Below, piece by piece: positions 9,629 through 17,318 of a DNA stretch of 64,000 nucleotides. The first letter of the stretch is position 1, and each line of letters starts with the position of its first letter. This DNA is from Amycolatopsis viridis (GTDB lineage Bacteria > Actinomycetota > Actinomycetes > Mycobacteriales > Pseudonocardiaceae): contig NZ_JAANOU010000001.1 in NCBI RefSeq assembly GCF_011758765.1, positions 930,001 through 994,000 on the forward strand, written 5' to 3'. Below the pieces are notes generated by a model. That model was not told the DNA's origin. It made no database searches and saw only the letters and a list, made by a program, of their open reading frames with translations. Position numbers and translations under genes: made by a program.

Positions 9629-10093
9629 GTGAAAAGACTCGTTTTGTCCTTGTTGGTGCCGGTGCTCGCCGCTATGGCGATGATCGTGGGCGGTGGTACC
9701 GCGAGCGCCGCGGGCAATCCCTATACCGCGGCCAGTGCGTGCGCTCATGACTTCGGTGGCAGCTGGCACCAGACTAAGACCCGCGGCCACTACGCCATCA
9801 AAGACCGCGATAAGCGCCACGTGGGCGACGTCTACCTGATGTACAACTCGGCCACCGGGAACAACTGCGTCGTCACCCTCAAGAGTATCTACGTCGGTAA
9901 GCCGACCGGAATCAGTGTCCTGCTCGAGGTCCAAGGTAGAGGGTATAAGTATGACGACAGGAACTACAAGTACTACAACGCGGTGCAGGCCTTCGCGCGG
10001 GACCGGTGTGTGAAATATCACGGTGGCATCGCAATGGACGCCGGCTACTGGGCCATTGCCGGCCCCAACACCGAATGGGGCAATTGCCACTGA
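9629..10093 (+). CDS. Secreted spore-associated protein A (SapA)-like protein
   Basis: A 154-residue preprotein. A Sec signal peptide begins VKRLVLSLL and ends with a signal-peptidase I site TASA/AG near residue 28. The mature part reads NPYT, then VYLMYNS, NNCVVTLKS and LEVQG, a pattern I recognise from SapA proteins of Streptomyces spores. Four cysteines could form two disulfides. Codon use is distinctly less GC-rich than in neighbouring genes, as is usual for small abundant secreted proteins. The GTG at 9629 is chosen because it puts the signal peptide at the N-terminus. Confidence 0.8.
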   Translation: MKRLVLSLLVPVLAAMAMIVGGGTASAAGNPYTAASACAHDFGGSWHQTKTRGHYAIKDRDKRHVGDVYLMYNSATGNNCVVTLKSIYVGKPTGISVLLEVQGRGYKYDDRNYKYYNAVQAFARDRCVKYHGGIAMDAGYWAIAGPNTEWGNCH

Positions 10094-10149
10094 ACGTGGC
10101 GCAGCTTGCCCAGGTGTAGCTCGCAGATCACGTAATCTCCCGGATTGAT

Positions 10150-10384
10150 GTGAAACATCTGGCTGCTCCGGGTGCGGTCGTCGCGGCGTGGCTCGGGATC
10201 GTGCTCACGAGCGCGGGCACGGCCGCCCGTGCAGGATCCGTACGCCGAGCACCCGACGAAGGCCAAGTCCGATGCGGTGGGCAAGCCGCGGGTCCACGTC
10301 GGTGGCGGGGCGGGGCTACGAGTGCGTGTACCACGCACTCGTAGCCCCGCCTCCCAGCAGTGGTGGCTCTACGTCATCGGCTGA
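10150..10384 (+). pseudogene. Probable broken gene for a small secreted protein
   Basis: A GTG-initiated frame encodes a signal-peptide-like start (VKHLAAPGAVVAAWLGIVL ending TAARA). After about residue 28 the sensible continuation (QDPYAEHPTKAK, later QQWWLYVIG and stop) is in a different frame. A 20-bp perfect hairpin (10309-10351) sits inside the second part. Read together these look like a frameshifted, decayed short secreted protein next to the SapA-like gene. The evidence is only compositional. Confidence 0.3.
10309..10351. terminator. Strong 20-bp perfect hairpin
   Basis: A perfect 20-bp inverted repeat (10309-10328 and 10332-10351) with a 3-nt TAC loop lies between the SapA-like gene and the convergent TMEM175-like gene. 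Its position suits a bidirectional terminator, though the arms contain GTGCGTG/CACGCAC and could also be a protein site. Confidence 0.6.
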
Positions 10385-10431
10385 GCTCGCCGGTGCGGCT
10401 CGGTTCGCGCGAGTGATCCGTCGTGCACGGG

Positions 10432-11037
10432 TCAGCGCGACCGGAACCGGGCGCGCGCGACCCAGGGCGGCACGAACAGCAGGAACAGCGAGAAGTACCC
10501 CACCGCAGGCACCAGCGCCGCCAGCACGAACGCGGCGATCAGGGCGATCACCACGCCGACGGAGTTGAACACCCACTCCGGGGTGATCTCCGCGGTGTCG
10601 TACACCAGGTCGGGATTGCGGCGGACCAGCAGGGTCATCGCCGTCACGCACAGCGTGTTGGCGAAAACCGTGCCGATGTAGGACAGCACCGTGAACCGCT
10701 CGTTGCCGTAGGCGCCGGTCAGCTCGGTGGGGAACGGCAGCACCGCCACGCTCAGCAACCACGCCAAGTTCAGCCACACGAGTGCCTTGTTGTACGACTT
10801 GATGTGCTCGAACAGGTGGTGGTGGCTCATCCACTGCCGGCCGATCACCACGAAGCTGAGCAGGAAGCTGAAGATCTCCCAGCGGTTCTGACTGATCACG
10901 TCGGACGCCGGCCGGTGCTGGTCCACCAGCTCCGGCACGGCGTCGACGAGGGGCAGGACCAGCAGGGTCAGCGCGATCGCCACAACGGCGTCGGAGAAGA
11001 AGACCAGGCGCTCGGCTGTTTTCGGCCTGGCGCTCAT
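10432..11037 (-). CDS. TMEM175-family potassium channel-like protein
   Basis: A 201-residue membrane protein opening with the family signature FFSDAVVAIALTLL, which contains the FSD motif. Bacterial TMEM175 proteins of about 200 residues have six helices and form tetrameric K+ leak channels. Further helices are visible at SFLLSFVVIG, WLLSVAVLPF, GTVFANTLCV and in the C-terminal 60 residues. ATG 11037 is chosen because it places the signature near residue 11, preceded by a GGGA ribosome site. Confidence 0.88.
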   Translation of the reverse strand: MSARPKTAERLVFFSDAVVAIALTLLVLPLVDAVPELVDQHRPASDVISQNRWEIFSFLLSFVVIGRQWMSHHHLFEHIKSYNKALVWLNLAWLLSVAVLPFPTELTGAYGNERFTVLSYIGTVFANTLCVTAMTLLVRRNPDLVYDTAEITPEWVFNSVGVVIALIAAFVLAALVPAVGYFSLFLLFVPPWVARARFRSR

Positions 11038-11114
11038 CGTCCCATTAGCAACCGCGGGGTTCCGGGTGTCAACATCTCCGCCCGCCCGTACACGGCGACG
11101 GGTGACCCGGCCGG

Positions 11115-12008
11115 TCAGCCCCAGGTGCGGGTGAGGAAGCTGTCGATCAGGGGGGCGATTTCGGGCAGGTGGTCCTCCAGTGCGAAGTGACCGGTGTCGA
11201 ACAGGTGGAGTTCGGCATCCGGCAGGTCGGACAGGTAGGCAAGTGCGCCGGGTTCGGGGAAGAACGGGTCCCTGCTGCCCCAGGTGATCAGGGTCGGCGG
11301 CCGGTGCTCGCGCAGCCACGCCTGCCAGCCGGGGTAGGCGGCGATGTTGCTCTGGTAGTCGAAGGCCAGTGCTCGCTGCGCGCGCTTGCGGCCGGGCAGG
11401 TCCAGGAAGTGCTGGTCGAGCAGCCAGCCCTCGGGGGCGACCAGCTCTGGGTCGGTGGTGCCGCTCTCGTACTGGGCCCGGGTGGCGTCCACGGTGAACA
11501 GATCGAGGACGGCCTGCTCGGCGCCGGGGGTGTCGGGGGTGAGGGCGGTGAACTCGCGGGCGGCTTCCGACAGCCCCTCCACGTAGGCGTTGCCGTTCTG
11601 CACGATGAGGCCCGCGACCCGCTCCGGGTGACGCAGCGCCAGCCGGAACCCGATGGGGGCGCCGAAGTCGAAGAGGTACATCGCGAAGCGGGTCAGGCCC
11701 AGCCGTTCGATGAAGCCCTCGACGACATCCGCGAGCCGGTCGAAGGAGTAGCCGAACCCGCCCGGGGTGCGGGTGTGCCCGAACCCCGGGTAGTCAGGGG
11801 CGATGAGCCGGTCACGGCGGCCCAGGGTGTCGATGAGGCGGCGGAACTGGTGCGAGGCGGAGGGGAAGCCGTGCAGGAGCAGCACCACCGGGGCATCCGG
11901 ACGCTCGGGCTGGGACTCCCGGTAGAAGACCGCCACGTCATCGACCTCGACGAACCGGTGAACGGTCCGGGCCGGCACCGCGAGGTGCGGGGGTGTCGCG
12001 AGCGTCAT
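11115..12008 (-). CDS. Alpha/beta hydrolase, epoxide hydrolase/haloalkane dehalogenase-like
   Basis: A 297-residue hydrolase with LLLHGFP at the oxyanion position and the nucleophile elbow YLFDFGAP, where the nucleophile is aspartate rather than serine. That is the mark of epoxide hydrolases and haloalkane dehalogenases. The acid/base pair would come from the WGSRDPFF segment and the late DTGHFALEDH histidine. The true start is ATG 12008, which has a GGAGG 8 nt upstream; an upstream in-frame TTG overlaps that ribosome site. The gene is divergent from the CGNR regulator gene and may be its target. Confidence 0.88.
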   Translation of the reverse strand: MTLATPPHLAVPARTVHRFVEVDDVAVFYRESQPERPDAPVVLLLHGFPSASHQFRRLIDTLGRRDRLIAPDYPGFGHTRTPGGFGYSFDRLADVVEGFIERLGLTRFAMYLFDFGAPIGFRLALRHPERVAGLIVQNGNAYVEGLSEAAREFTALTPDTPGAEQAVLDLFTVDATRAQYESGTTDPELVAPEGWLLDQHFLDLPGRKRAQRALAFDYQSNIAAYPGWQAWLREHRPPTLITWGSRDPFFPEPGALAYLSDLPDAELHLFDTGHFALEDHLPEIAPLIDSFLTRTWG

Positions 12009-12035
12009 TTCACATGCCTCCAAGACTTGTTGATG

Positions 12036-12064
12036 CGTTAGTCATAGCCGCGTGGTTGCTAACG
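12036..12064. promoter_or_regulatory. Inverted repeat in divergent promoter, possible operator
   Basis: CGTTAG at 12036-12041 and CTAACG at 12059-12064 form an inverted repeat in the 84-bp gap between the hydrolase and the CGNR regulator genes. A third related half-site (GCATTAG) lies just before the regulator start. This is a candidate autoregulatory site. Confidence 0.4.
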
Positions 12065-12092
12065 TGTCAAGGAAGCGATGTAGCATTAGGAC

Positions 12093-12668
12093 ATGGCTGA
12101 CAGCGCCCCGCTGACCGGCGAGCTCCTGGCCCTGGACCTGGTCAACACCCGCCCGATGGGCGTGGACCTGCTCGCCACGCCGCGGCAGTTGGCCGGCTGG
12201 CTGAGCCTGGAGCGGGACCGGCTCGGGGAGGAGGTCCAGAACACCGCCCCGACCCGCGCTGATCTCGCGCGCGTCCACGCCGTCCGAGCCCACACCGAAG
12301 CCGTCGTCCGGGCGTTGCTGGACCGGACCGAACCCCCCCGGTCCGCGCTGCGCGGACTCACCGAGGCCCAGCGGGCGGCACCACCCGTCCGCGAGCTCGG
12401 CTGGGACGGCGGCGCGGTCACGGTCACCACCCGCCGCACCGGCACCCTCGGCACCCGCCTCGCCGCACTGCTGGCCGACGCCGCTGCCGAGCTGTTCAGC
12501 GACCCCGCGATCGGCAGGCTCAAGGAGTGCGAGGCCGACGACTGCGTCATGGTGTTCCTGCCGGCGCACCCCCGTCGCCGCTGGTGCTCGCCCACCCGCT
12601 GCGGCAACCGGACCCGTGTCGCCCGCTACTACCGGCGCCACAACGCGGCTGACACGTCCTCTGCCTGA
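12093..12668 (+). CDS. CGNR zinc-finger transcriptional regulator (ABATE domain)
   Basis: A 191-residue protein. The N-terminal part (ELLALDLVNT, then a helical region) matches the ABATE domain. The C-terminal about 45 residues hold the CGNR zinc finger: a CEADDC pair, then RRRWCSPTRCGNR and a basic tail. These proteins are believed to be stress-related DNA-binding regulators. The gene is divergent from the hydrolase, the usual layout of a regulator and its target. Confidence 0.9.
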   Translation: MADSAPLTGELLALDLVNTRPMGVDLLATPRQLAGWLSLERDRLGEEVQNTAPTRADLARVHAVRAHTEAVVRALLDRTEPPRSALRGLTEAQRAAPPVRELGWDGGAVTVTTRRTGTLGTRLAALLADAAAELFSDPAIGRLKECEADDCVMVFLPAHPRRRWCSPTRCGNRTRVARYYRRHNAADTSSA

Positions 12669-12742
12669 TCGAGGCTCCGCTGCCGTCGAGCAGCGAAGGC
12701 CCTCGCTCCATGGGAACGGGGCGTTGGATGCGTCAGGTCGGG

Positions 12743-12946
12743 TCAGACCGGCGGCTGGAGACCGGGCAGCCAGCCGGGCCGCGGCAGGTGGCTGCACGTC
12801 GGGCACTTCTGCTCGGCGAGCAGCGTCATCGCCCGGCCGCCCATGATGGCCGTCTTCGGCCGGCTGATCGTGCCGTTCCCCGCGCAGGTCGGGCACTCCG
12901 TGTCCACCTGGTCGGCGCCGGTCTCGATCTGCTGCTCGTCGCTCAC
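12743..12946 (-). CDS. Small zinc-ribbon protein
   Basis: A 67-residue protein with two CxxC knuckles (CPTCAGNG and KCPTC) separated by about 30 residues. The CxxCxGxG form resembles the DnaJ-type zinc-binding knuckle. GTG 12946 has a GAGGG ribosome site about 10 nt upstream; an in-frame GTG nine bases earlier has none. Conserved short proteins like this occur in many actinomycetes without known function. Confidence 0.65.
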   Translation of the reverse strand: MSDEQQIETGADQVDTECPTCAGNGTISRPKTAIMGGRAMTLLAEQKCPTCSHLPRPGWLPGLQPPV

Positions 12947-13121
12947 GCGCGTCACGCCCTCACGTCGGTTCTGTTGCCCGGTCCGCGCAAGTGTGACAGT
13001 GGACCTTCTCGGCATCGCGCCGCATCACGTGGCCGCGGCCTCTGCAGGCGGGCATGTGTCCCTCTGTCGTCCGTCGTGGCCGGACATCCGACGGGACGGG
13101 TGCCCGCCGCGTGACCGCCGG

Positions 13122-13157
13122 GGCCGTCCCCTCGGGAGTGCTTCCGAGGGGACGGCC
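13122..13157. terminator. Hairpin terminator
   Basis: A 14-bp perfect stem (13122-13135 with 13144-13157) and 8-nt loop lie in the 325-bp gap between the NmrA-like gene and the zinc-ribbon gene. I see no gene in that gap. Confidence 0.6.
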
Positions 13158-13271
13158 GCCGCACGTCAGCTTGTGGGGCGATCTCGGTGTTGATTAGTAA
13201 CTGCTTCGGCCAGCCCCGCCAGCGGCACCGGCTGACGGACGGCAGCAATGGCGGTTGTGCGACCTGCGCCG

Positions 13272-14156
13272 TCAGACGCGGGCCGCCGTGAAGGCAGCGG
13301 CGCCCTCGCGCTCGAGCCAGGTGGCGAAGTCCATCAGGCCCGGATGCTCCTTGCGCAGCGCGTCGATGTCGGCGTGCCAGCCGCCGCCGTGGTTGGCGAA
13401 GTCGTAGCCGGCCACGGCGTCGGCGTCGCGGCCGACCAGCGCCTCGCGCGGGATGTGCCGGTAGGTGATGGGCTGCCGCAGCGCCCGCTCCATGGCTCGG
13501 ACGATCTGCGGCATGGTCAGCTCGTCGCCGGCCAGTTCGATCGTCCGGCCGGCGTATTCGGCCGGACGGGTGAAGGCTAGCGTGGCGAATTGGCCGATGT
13601 CGGTGGCCGCGATGAGCTGGACCGGCACGTCCGGCAGGAAGACGTCGGCCAGGACGCCGTCGCGCACGCCCATCTGCGGATGAACCTGGTTCTCCATGAA
13701 CCGGACCGGCCGCAGCGCGGTCAAGGGCAGGCCCAGGTCGCGGGCGTACCGCTCCAGGGTGTTCTTGGTCTGCCAGCGCGTGATGCCGTGCGGGCCGTCG
13801 GCCGAGCCGACGGAGGCGTACACGAAGCTGCGGACACCGGCCGCCGCGGCGGCGTCGGCGACGTTGCGGCCGTAACGGAGCTCGTCGTCGAGGGTGAAGC
13901 CGGGCGGCGTGCCGGGGTAGCCGAGGGTGGGCTGGACGCTGAAGACGCCGTCGACGCCGCGGGTGGCCGCGTCGAGCGAGGCGCGGTCGCCCATGTCGCC
14001 GCGGACCAACTCGGCACCGGCGGCGGCAAGCGCCCGTGCGGCAGGGGTGCCGGGGTCGCGGACGAGGGCGCGGACCCGTTGCCCCGCGGCCAGCAGGCCG
14101 CGGGCCGTGGCACTGCCCTGGGCGCCGGTGGCGCCGGTCACGAGAACGGTGGTCAT
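13272..14156 (-). CDS. NmrA-like NAD(P)-binding protein
   Basis: A 294-residue atypical SDR. GATGAQG at residues 8-14 is the NmrA/HSCARG form of the dinucleotide motif, and an ALVRDP segment follows the second strand. The later YASVGSADG and LRPVRFMENQ segments fit the same family, which senses redox state or reduces quinones. It lies 33 bp downstream of the enoyl-CoA hydratase gene on the same strand and should share its TetR-controlled promoter. Confidence 0.88.
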   Translation of the reverse strand: MTTVLVTGATGAQGSATARGLLAAGQRVRALVRDPGTPAARALAAAGAELVRGDMGDRASLDAATRGVDGVFSVQPTLGYPGTPPGFTLDDELRYGRNVADAAAAAGVRSFVYASVGSADGPHGITRWQTKNTLERYARDLGLPLTALRPVRFMENQVHPQMGVRDGVLADVFLPDVPVQLIAATDIGQFATLAFTRPAEYAGRTIELAGDELTMPQIVRAMERALRQPITYRHIPREALVGRDADAVAGYDFANHGGGWHADIDALRKEHPGLMDFATWLEREGAAAFTAARV

Positions 14157-14189
14157 GTTTCCTCCAGGTGGCGGGTGTCGAGAACGGGG

Positions 14190-14936
14190 TCAGGAATTGA
14201 GCAGGTGGTGGGCACGGCCGAAACCCAGGTCGTCGACCAGGCGGCGCTGCCACGGACGCTGGATCACGGCGTGGGTGAGCCGCCGGGTAGCGCGGGGCGC
14301 GGCCATGATCTCGGTGGCCAGCTCCCAGGCGCGCGGCAGCAGCCGCTCGTCCGGCACGATCTCGTTGACCAAGCCCAGCTCCAGCGCCTCGGCGGCGCCG
14401 ACGGCGGCGCCGGTGTAGAGCACCCGCGCGGTCCGCTTGAGGCCGAGCAGCTCCTGGTAGACCAGGTGCTGGCCATCGCCGGGCACGGCGCCGGAGCGGA
14501 AGTGGGTGTCGTCGAAGACAGTGCCGGGGGTGCACAGCGTCAGGTCGCAGGCAAGGGCCAGCTCCTGGTGGTAGCCAGGCCCGTTGAGCGCGCCGATCGT
14601 GGGCACGTCCACGGCGAAGACGAGGCTACGGAGCAGCGCGATGCCGTCGCGGTAGAGGTCGTAGCGGTCCTCGCCCCGCAGTGCCGGCGGCCGGTCGCGC
14701 AGGGCGGGGTCGAGCCCGCCTGTCCACGCGTCGCCGCTGCCGGTGAGGATCAGCACCTCGTTGTCCGGGTCACCGCCTGCTTCCCGCAGCACTTCACCCC
14801 AGGCGTGGTGCAGGGCGAGTGACATGACGGCCGGGCCGCCGCCGGTGTGCACGCGCAGGAGGAGCACTCCGTCGCGGCGCTCCATCACGAAGTGCTCTGC
14901 GTACCGGTCGGCGTACTCCGGTCGCTGGGAGCTCAT
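14190..14936 (-). CDS. Enoyl-CoA hydratase/isomerase family protein
   Basis: A 248-residue crotonase-fold protein. ILTGSGDAWTGG and LNGPGYHQELALACDL correspond to the two oxyanion-hole regions, and TGAAVGAAEALELGLVNEIVP to the conserved helical segment. The catalytic glutamates of true hydratases are not obvious, so it may be an isomerase or hydrolase variant. ATG 14936 has an ideal GGAGG upstream. It is the first gene after the divergent TetR operators and is followed by the NmrA-like gene. Confidence 0.85.
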   Translation of the reverse strand: MSSQRPEYADRYAEHFVMERRDGVLLLRVHTGGGPAVMSLALHHAWGEVLREAGGDPDNEVLILTGSGDAWTGGLDPALRDRPPALRGEDRYDLYRDGIALLRSLVFAVDVPTIGALNGPGYHQELALACDLTLCTPGTVFDDTHFRSGAVPGDGQHLVYQELLGLKRTARVLYTGAAVGAAEALELGLVNEIVPDERLLPRAWELATEIMAAPRATRRLTHAVIQRPWQRRLVDDLGFGRAHHLLNS

Positions 14937-14948
14937 GGTGCCTCCTAA

Positions 14949-14998
14949 ACGGGGACTCTCCCCGGTTCTGTCGGGTACGATACGGGGATAGTCCCCGT
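14949..14998. promoter_or_regulatory. Two 17-bp TetR-type operators in divergent promoter
   Basis: Two copies of a palindrome with ACGGGGA and TCCCCGT arms and a 3-nt centre lie at 14949-14965 (one arm base changed) and 14982-14998. The centres are 33 bp apart, about three helical turns. They cover the whole gap between the divergent enoyl-CoA hydratase and TetR genes, as expected for an autoregulated TetR switch. Confidence 0.75.
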
Positions 14999-15020
14999 TT
15001 ATGCAACTCTGGAGGCGACG

Positions 15021-15563
15021 ATGCGGGCCGACGCCCGGCGCAACTACGACCGGCTGGTGGCCTGTGCCCGGGCCGCCTTCGGCGAGCTGGGGGCCGATGC
15101 GCCGCTGGACGACATCGCACAGCGGGCGGGAGTCGGCAACGCCACGCTCTACCGGCACTTCCCCACCCGGCAGGCGCTGCTGGAGGCGGTCTTCCGCGAC
15201 CACATCGACGCCCTGTGCCGGCGGGCCGGAGACCTGATGTCCGCGCCGTCGCCGGGCGCGGCGCTGAAAGAGTGGCTGGGCGCAGTGATCGCGCAGGGCA
15301 GCACGGAGCGCGGGCTGGCCGCATCGCTGCTGGCAGCGCTCGACGAGGACGGCTCGTCGTGCCGCGCGGAGGTGTTCGGGGCCGCGCGAGCACTGCTGGC
15401 GCGGGCGCAGGAAGGGGGCGACGTCCGGACGGGCGTAGGGGTCGAGCAGCTGTTCAAGCTGGTGAACGCCATCGCGCTGGTCACCGAGACGGAGCCGGAC
15501 GCGGCGAGGCAGGCGGCCGCCCTGCTCGACCTGATCTTCGACGGGCTGGCTCCGCGTCCGTGA
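15021..15563 (+). CDS. TetR-family transcriptional repressor
   Basis: A 180-residue regulator. The N-terminal helix-turn-helix has the usual sequence APLDDIAQRAGVGNATLYRHF at about residues 29-49, followed by an all-helical ligand domain. ATG 15021 has a GGAGG ribosome site. The gene is divergent from the enoyl-CoA hydratase/NmrA-like operon, with two matching palindromes between, so it probably represses both directions. The ligand is unknown. Confidence 0.92.
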   Translation: MRADARRNYDRLVACARAAFGELGADAPLDDIAQRAGVGNATLYRHFPTRQALLEAVFRDHIDALCRRAGDLMSAPSPGAALKEWLGAVIAQGSTERGLAASLLAALDEDGSSCRAEVFGAARALLARAQEGGDVRTGVGVEQLFKLVNAIALVTETEPDAARQAAALLDLIFDGLAPRP

Positions 15564-15797
15564 GCGACGGGAGCCAGACCGTTTGAGGAGCGGGCGAGTC
15601 CGGCCGGGTTAGCGGCAAGGCGGACGGGGGCGAGAATCTCGCAGCCGGTGCGCAGCACCGCCTCCAACCGGCCGCCACCGCATGCCTCCGCTGGGCTGCG
15701 GGCAAAGGCGCTGAGGCCAGCGGCCGCGGAAGGGCCGCCTTGAACAAGTGAGGAAACTCTGAACACGCACGCCACAGCCGGGGCGAAGAGCAGGCGG

Positions 15798-16370
15798 CTA
15801 CTGGATGAGGCGTTGGGTGTAGCCCTTGCTGACGAGCCGCTCGTATGCGTGCGCGACTTCCTGGGGGATCTCCTGCGGGATCGCGTCTCCGGTGTCGGCG
15901 TAGATGGTGGGTCGCTGGGTGTCGCCGACGAGCATGGTCACGACTCGGTCCGGGTCGCCGGTGGTCTGGAGGTAGTCGCCGAACTCCTGCCAGATCGCGG
16001 AGCACAGGAACGTGACTCCGGGCCAGCGCCGGGCGGCAGTGGCGTAGGCGCGGCGTTGTTGGTAGGGGCGGCACACGATCAGCGCGGACTGGACCTGGAT
16101 GCCCTTGGCGGCGAGCAGTTCGCGGGTGAGATCGGTGTTTTCCCCGGTGTGCCGGGCCTTCGGCTCAACGAGGATGGCGGAGTCTGGAACGCCGTGTTCG
16201 AGGGCGATTTCCCGGTAGTGGATGGCTTCGCCGCGGGGAAACCTGTCCACTGTGGTGGGGGCATTGGCGCCGGTGAAGACGAGCCACGGGAACAGGCCGC
16301 GGTGGTAGAGCTCGGCAGCGTAGACCGGGACAGTCCCATCGTGGCTGCCAAGGTCAATCGCCACGTCCAC
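15798..16370 (-). pseudogene. YdcF/SanA-family (DUF218) protein, N-terminus lost
   Basis: The 190 readable residues contain the YdcF pattern: IDLGSHDG, YHRGLFPWLVFTGANAP, FPRGEAIHYREIAL, and VEPKARHTGENT. Family members usually begin with a WxxHRL segment before the first strand. That segment (WRFHRLDDELRPVD) is present in frame upstream of GTG 16370, but it runs straight into a stop at 16416-16418 with no start codon and abuts PP2C-like remnant sequence. The gene therefore looks truncated by a deletion; an internal GTG could still give a shortened product. Confidence 0.6.
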
Positions 16371-16397
16371 GGGGCGCAGCTCGTCGTCCAGGCGGTG

Positions 16398-16733
16398 GAA
16401 GCGCCACGCTGTCCCCTAGGCAGAGCACATCCACCACGCCGTCCGACTCTCGGAGAATGGTCTCGGTGCTGGACGGCGACTTCCCGGCTTCAGCTCAAGG
16501 GCACTCGCTGAAGCCTCGATGGCGTCCGCCAGCACCACTCCGAGATCTGCGTCCGGCCGCTCGTTCAAGCACGCGACGAGTTCCCGCCCCAGGCGATCGG
16601 CATAGGTCGACGCTGGGACCGGCACCGGCACGAACGCTGACGCGCCGTCGAGCACGATGACGGCGTTCGAGGTGGTGAAGATCTTGTCGTCGCTGTCCTC
16701 GATGGGCGGGAGCTGGGCCGTGGCTACTCGCAT
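16398..16733 (-). pseudogene. Protein phosphatase 2C-like gene, frameshifted remnant
   Basis: From ATG 16733 the reading MRVATAQLPP, then AVIVLDGASAF, matches the N-terminus of actinobacterial PP2C-like proteins. Near 16480 the sensible reading jumps frame: in the second frame it continues KSPSSTETILRESDG and VDVLCLGDSVAL, which is the expected next block (strand plus GDS). After GDSVAL the sequence changes into the YdcF-like gene. Only about 110 of the family's roughly 250 or more residues remain. This is one indel plus a deletion junction. Confidence 0.55.
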
Positions 16734-16736
16734 CAC

Positions 16737-16920
16737 TCACCAGATGTACGGACCGGCGGCAAGTTCGCTGCCGGTGATGGTCAGTCCTTCGTATGTCGCG
16801 CACTACCAGGGAACAACTCTTGTCCCCCACCTGCCCGAACACCTCGGCGAGGTGCGCTGTCAGGTAGTGCGTGGCTCCCAGGGAACCGATCCCATAGATG
16901 CCCGCGATGTGGACGATCAC
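16737..16920 (-). pseudogene. Small gene of unknown function, frameshifted
   Basis: GTG 16920, with GGGAGG just upstream, opens VIVHIAGIYGIGSLGATHYL and continues to SCSLVV. One frame then degenerates, while the next frame reads TYEGLTITGSELAAGPYIW and stops, ending next to the start of the PP2C-like remnant. The two halves together look like one roughly 62-residue protein broken by a single-base indel near 16800. I do not recognise the family. Confidence 0.45.
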
Positions 16921-17000
16921 ACGGCCTCCCTCGCTGTGAATGGCGGCTCGCCCGACCGCAGAGCAACCCAAAAGCGAGGGTTAAGCATGGGGAGGAACAG

Positions 17001-17040
17001 CACGAAACCCCTGGCCAACGGATCTACCAGGGGTTTTGTG
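17001..17040 (-). terminator. Terminator of tRNA-Arg
   Basis: A 14-bp stem with one G-U pair (17001-17014 with 17027-17040) immediately follows the tRNA-Arg 3' end on the minus strand and ends in a T-run on that strand. Confidence 0.7.
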
Positions 17041-17111
17041 CCCCCGGCAGGATTCGAACCTGCGACACCCGCTTTAGGAGAGCGGTGCTCTATCCCCTGA
17101 GCTACGAGGGC
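17039..17111 (-). tRNA. tRNA-Arg (anticodon CCT)
   Basis: 73 nt on the minus strand, with acceptor GCCCTCG pairing with CGGGGGC, D-loop AGCTCAGGGGATAGAGC, anticodon stem CCGCT/AGCGG around the loop CTCCTAA (anticodon CCT), and T-arm GGTTCGAATCC. The discriminator is A and the 3' CCA is not encoded. It reads AGG codons. Confidence 0.95.
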
Positions 17112-17318
17112 TGGCCGTCCCAGACTAGCGGGTCCGGCCCTCGTGGATGAGCGTGACCTCGGCCTCGCTCCGGCGCCGGTCCACGAGGTGGTCGGGAATC
17201 CTACGAAAGGTGCGAGCAACCTGGGTGAACAGTGTGTCGACGCCGGACGCTACCAGTGGGTAACCTTCCGTGATCGGGATGCGGAGACCCCGCTCCACCG
17301 AGTGTCCGGAGGGCATAG

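Noticed and set aside
17039..17111. tRNA-Arg(CCT) as a second integration site, given the decayed genes beside it
   Set aside because: I found no repeat of its 3' end elsewhere in the window and no integrase trace next to it.
17125..17316. A 63-codon minus-strand frame between tRNA-Arg and the NarL-type regulator
   Set aside because: There is no ribosome site, it overlaps the promoter of the regulator and it resembles no protein I know.
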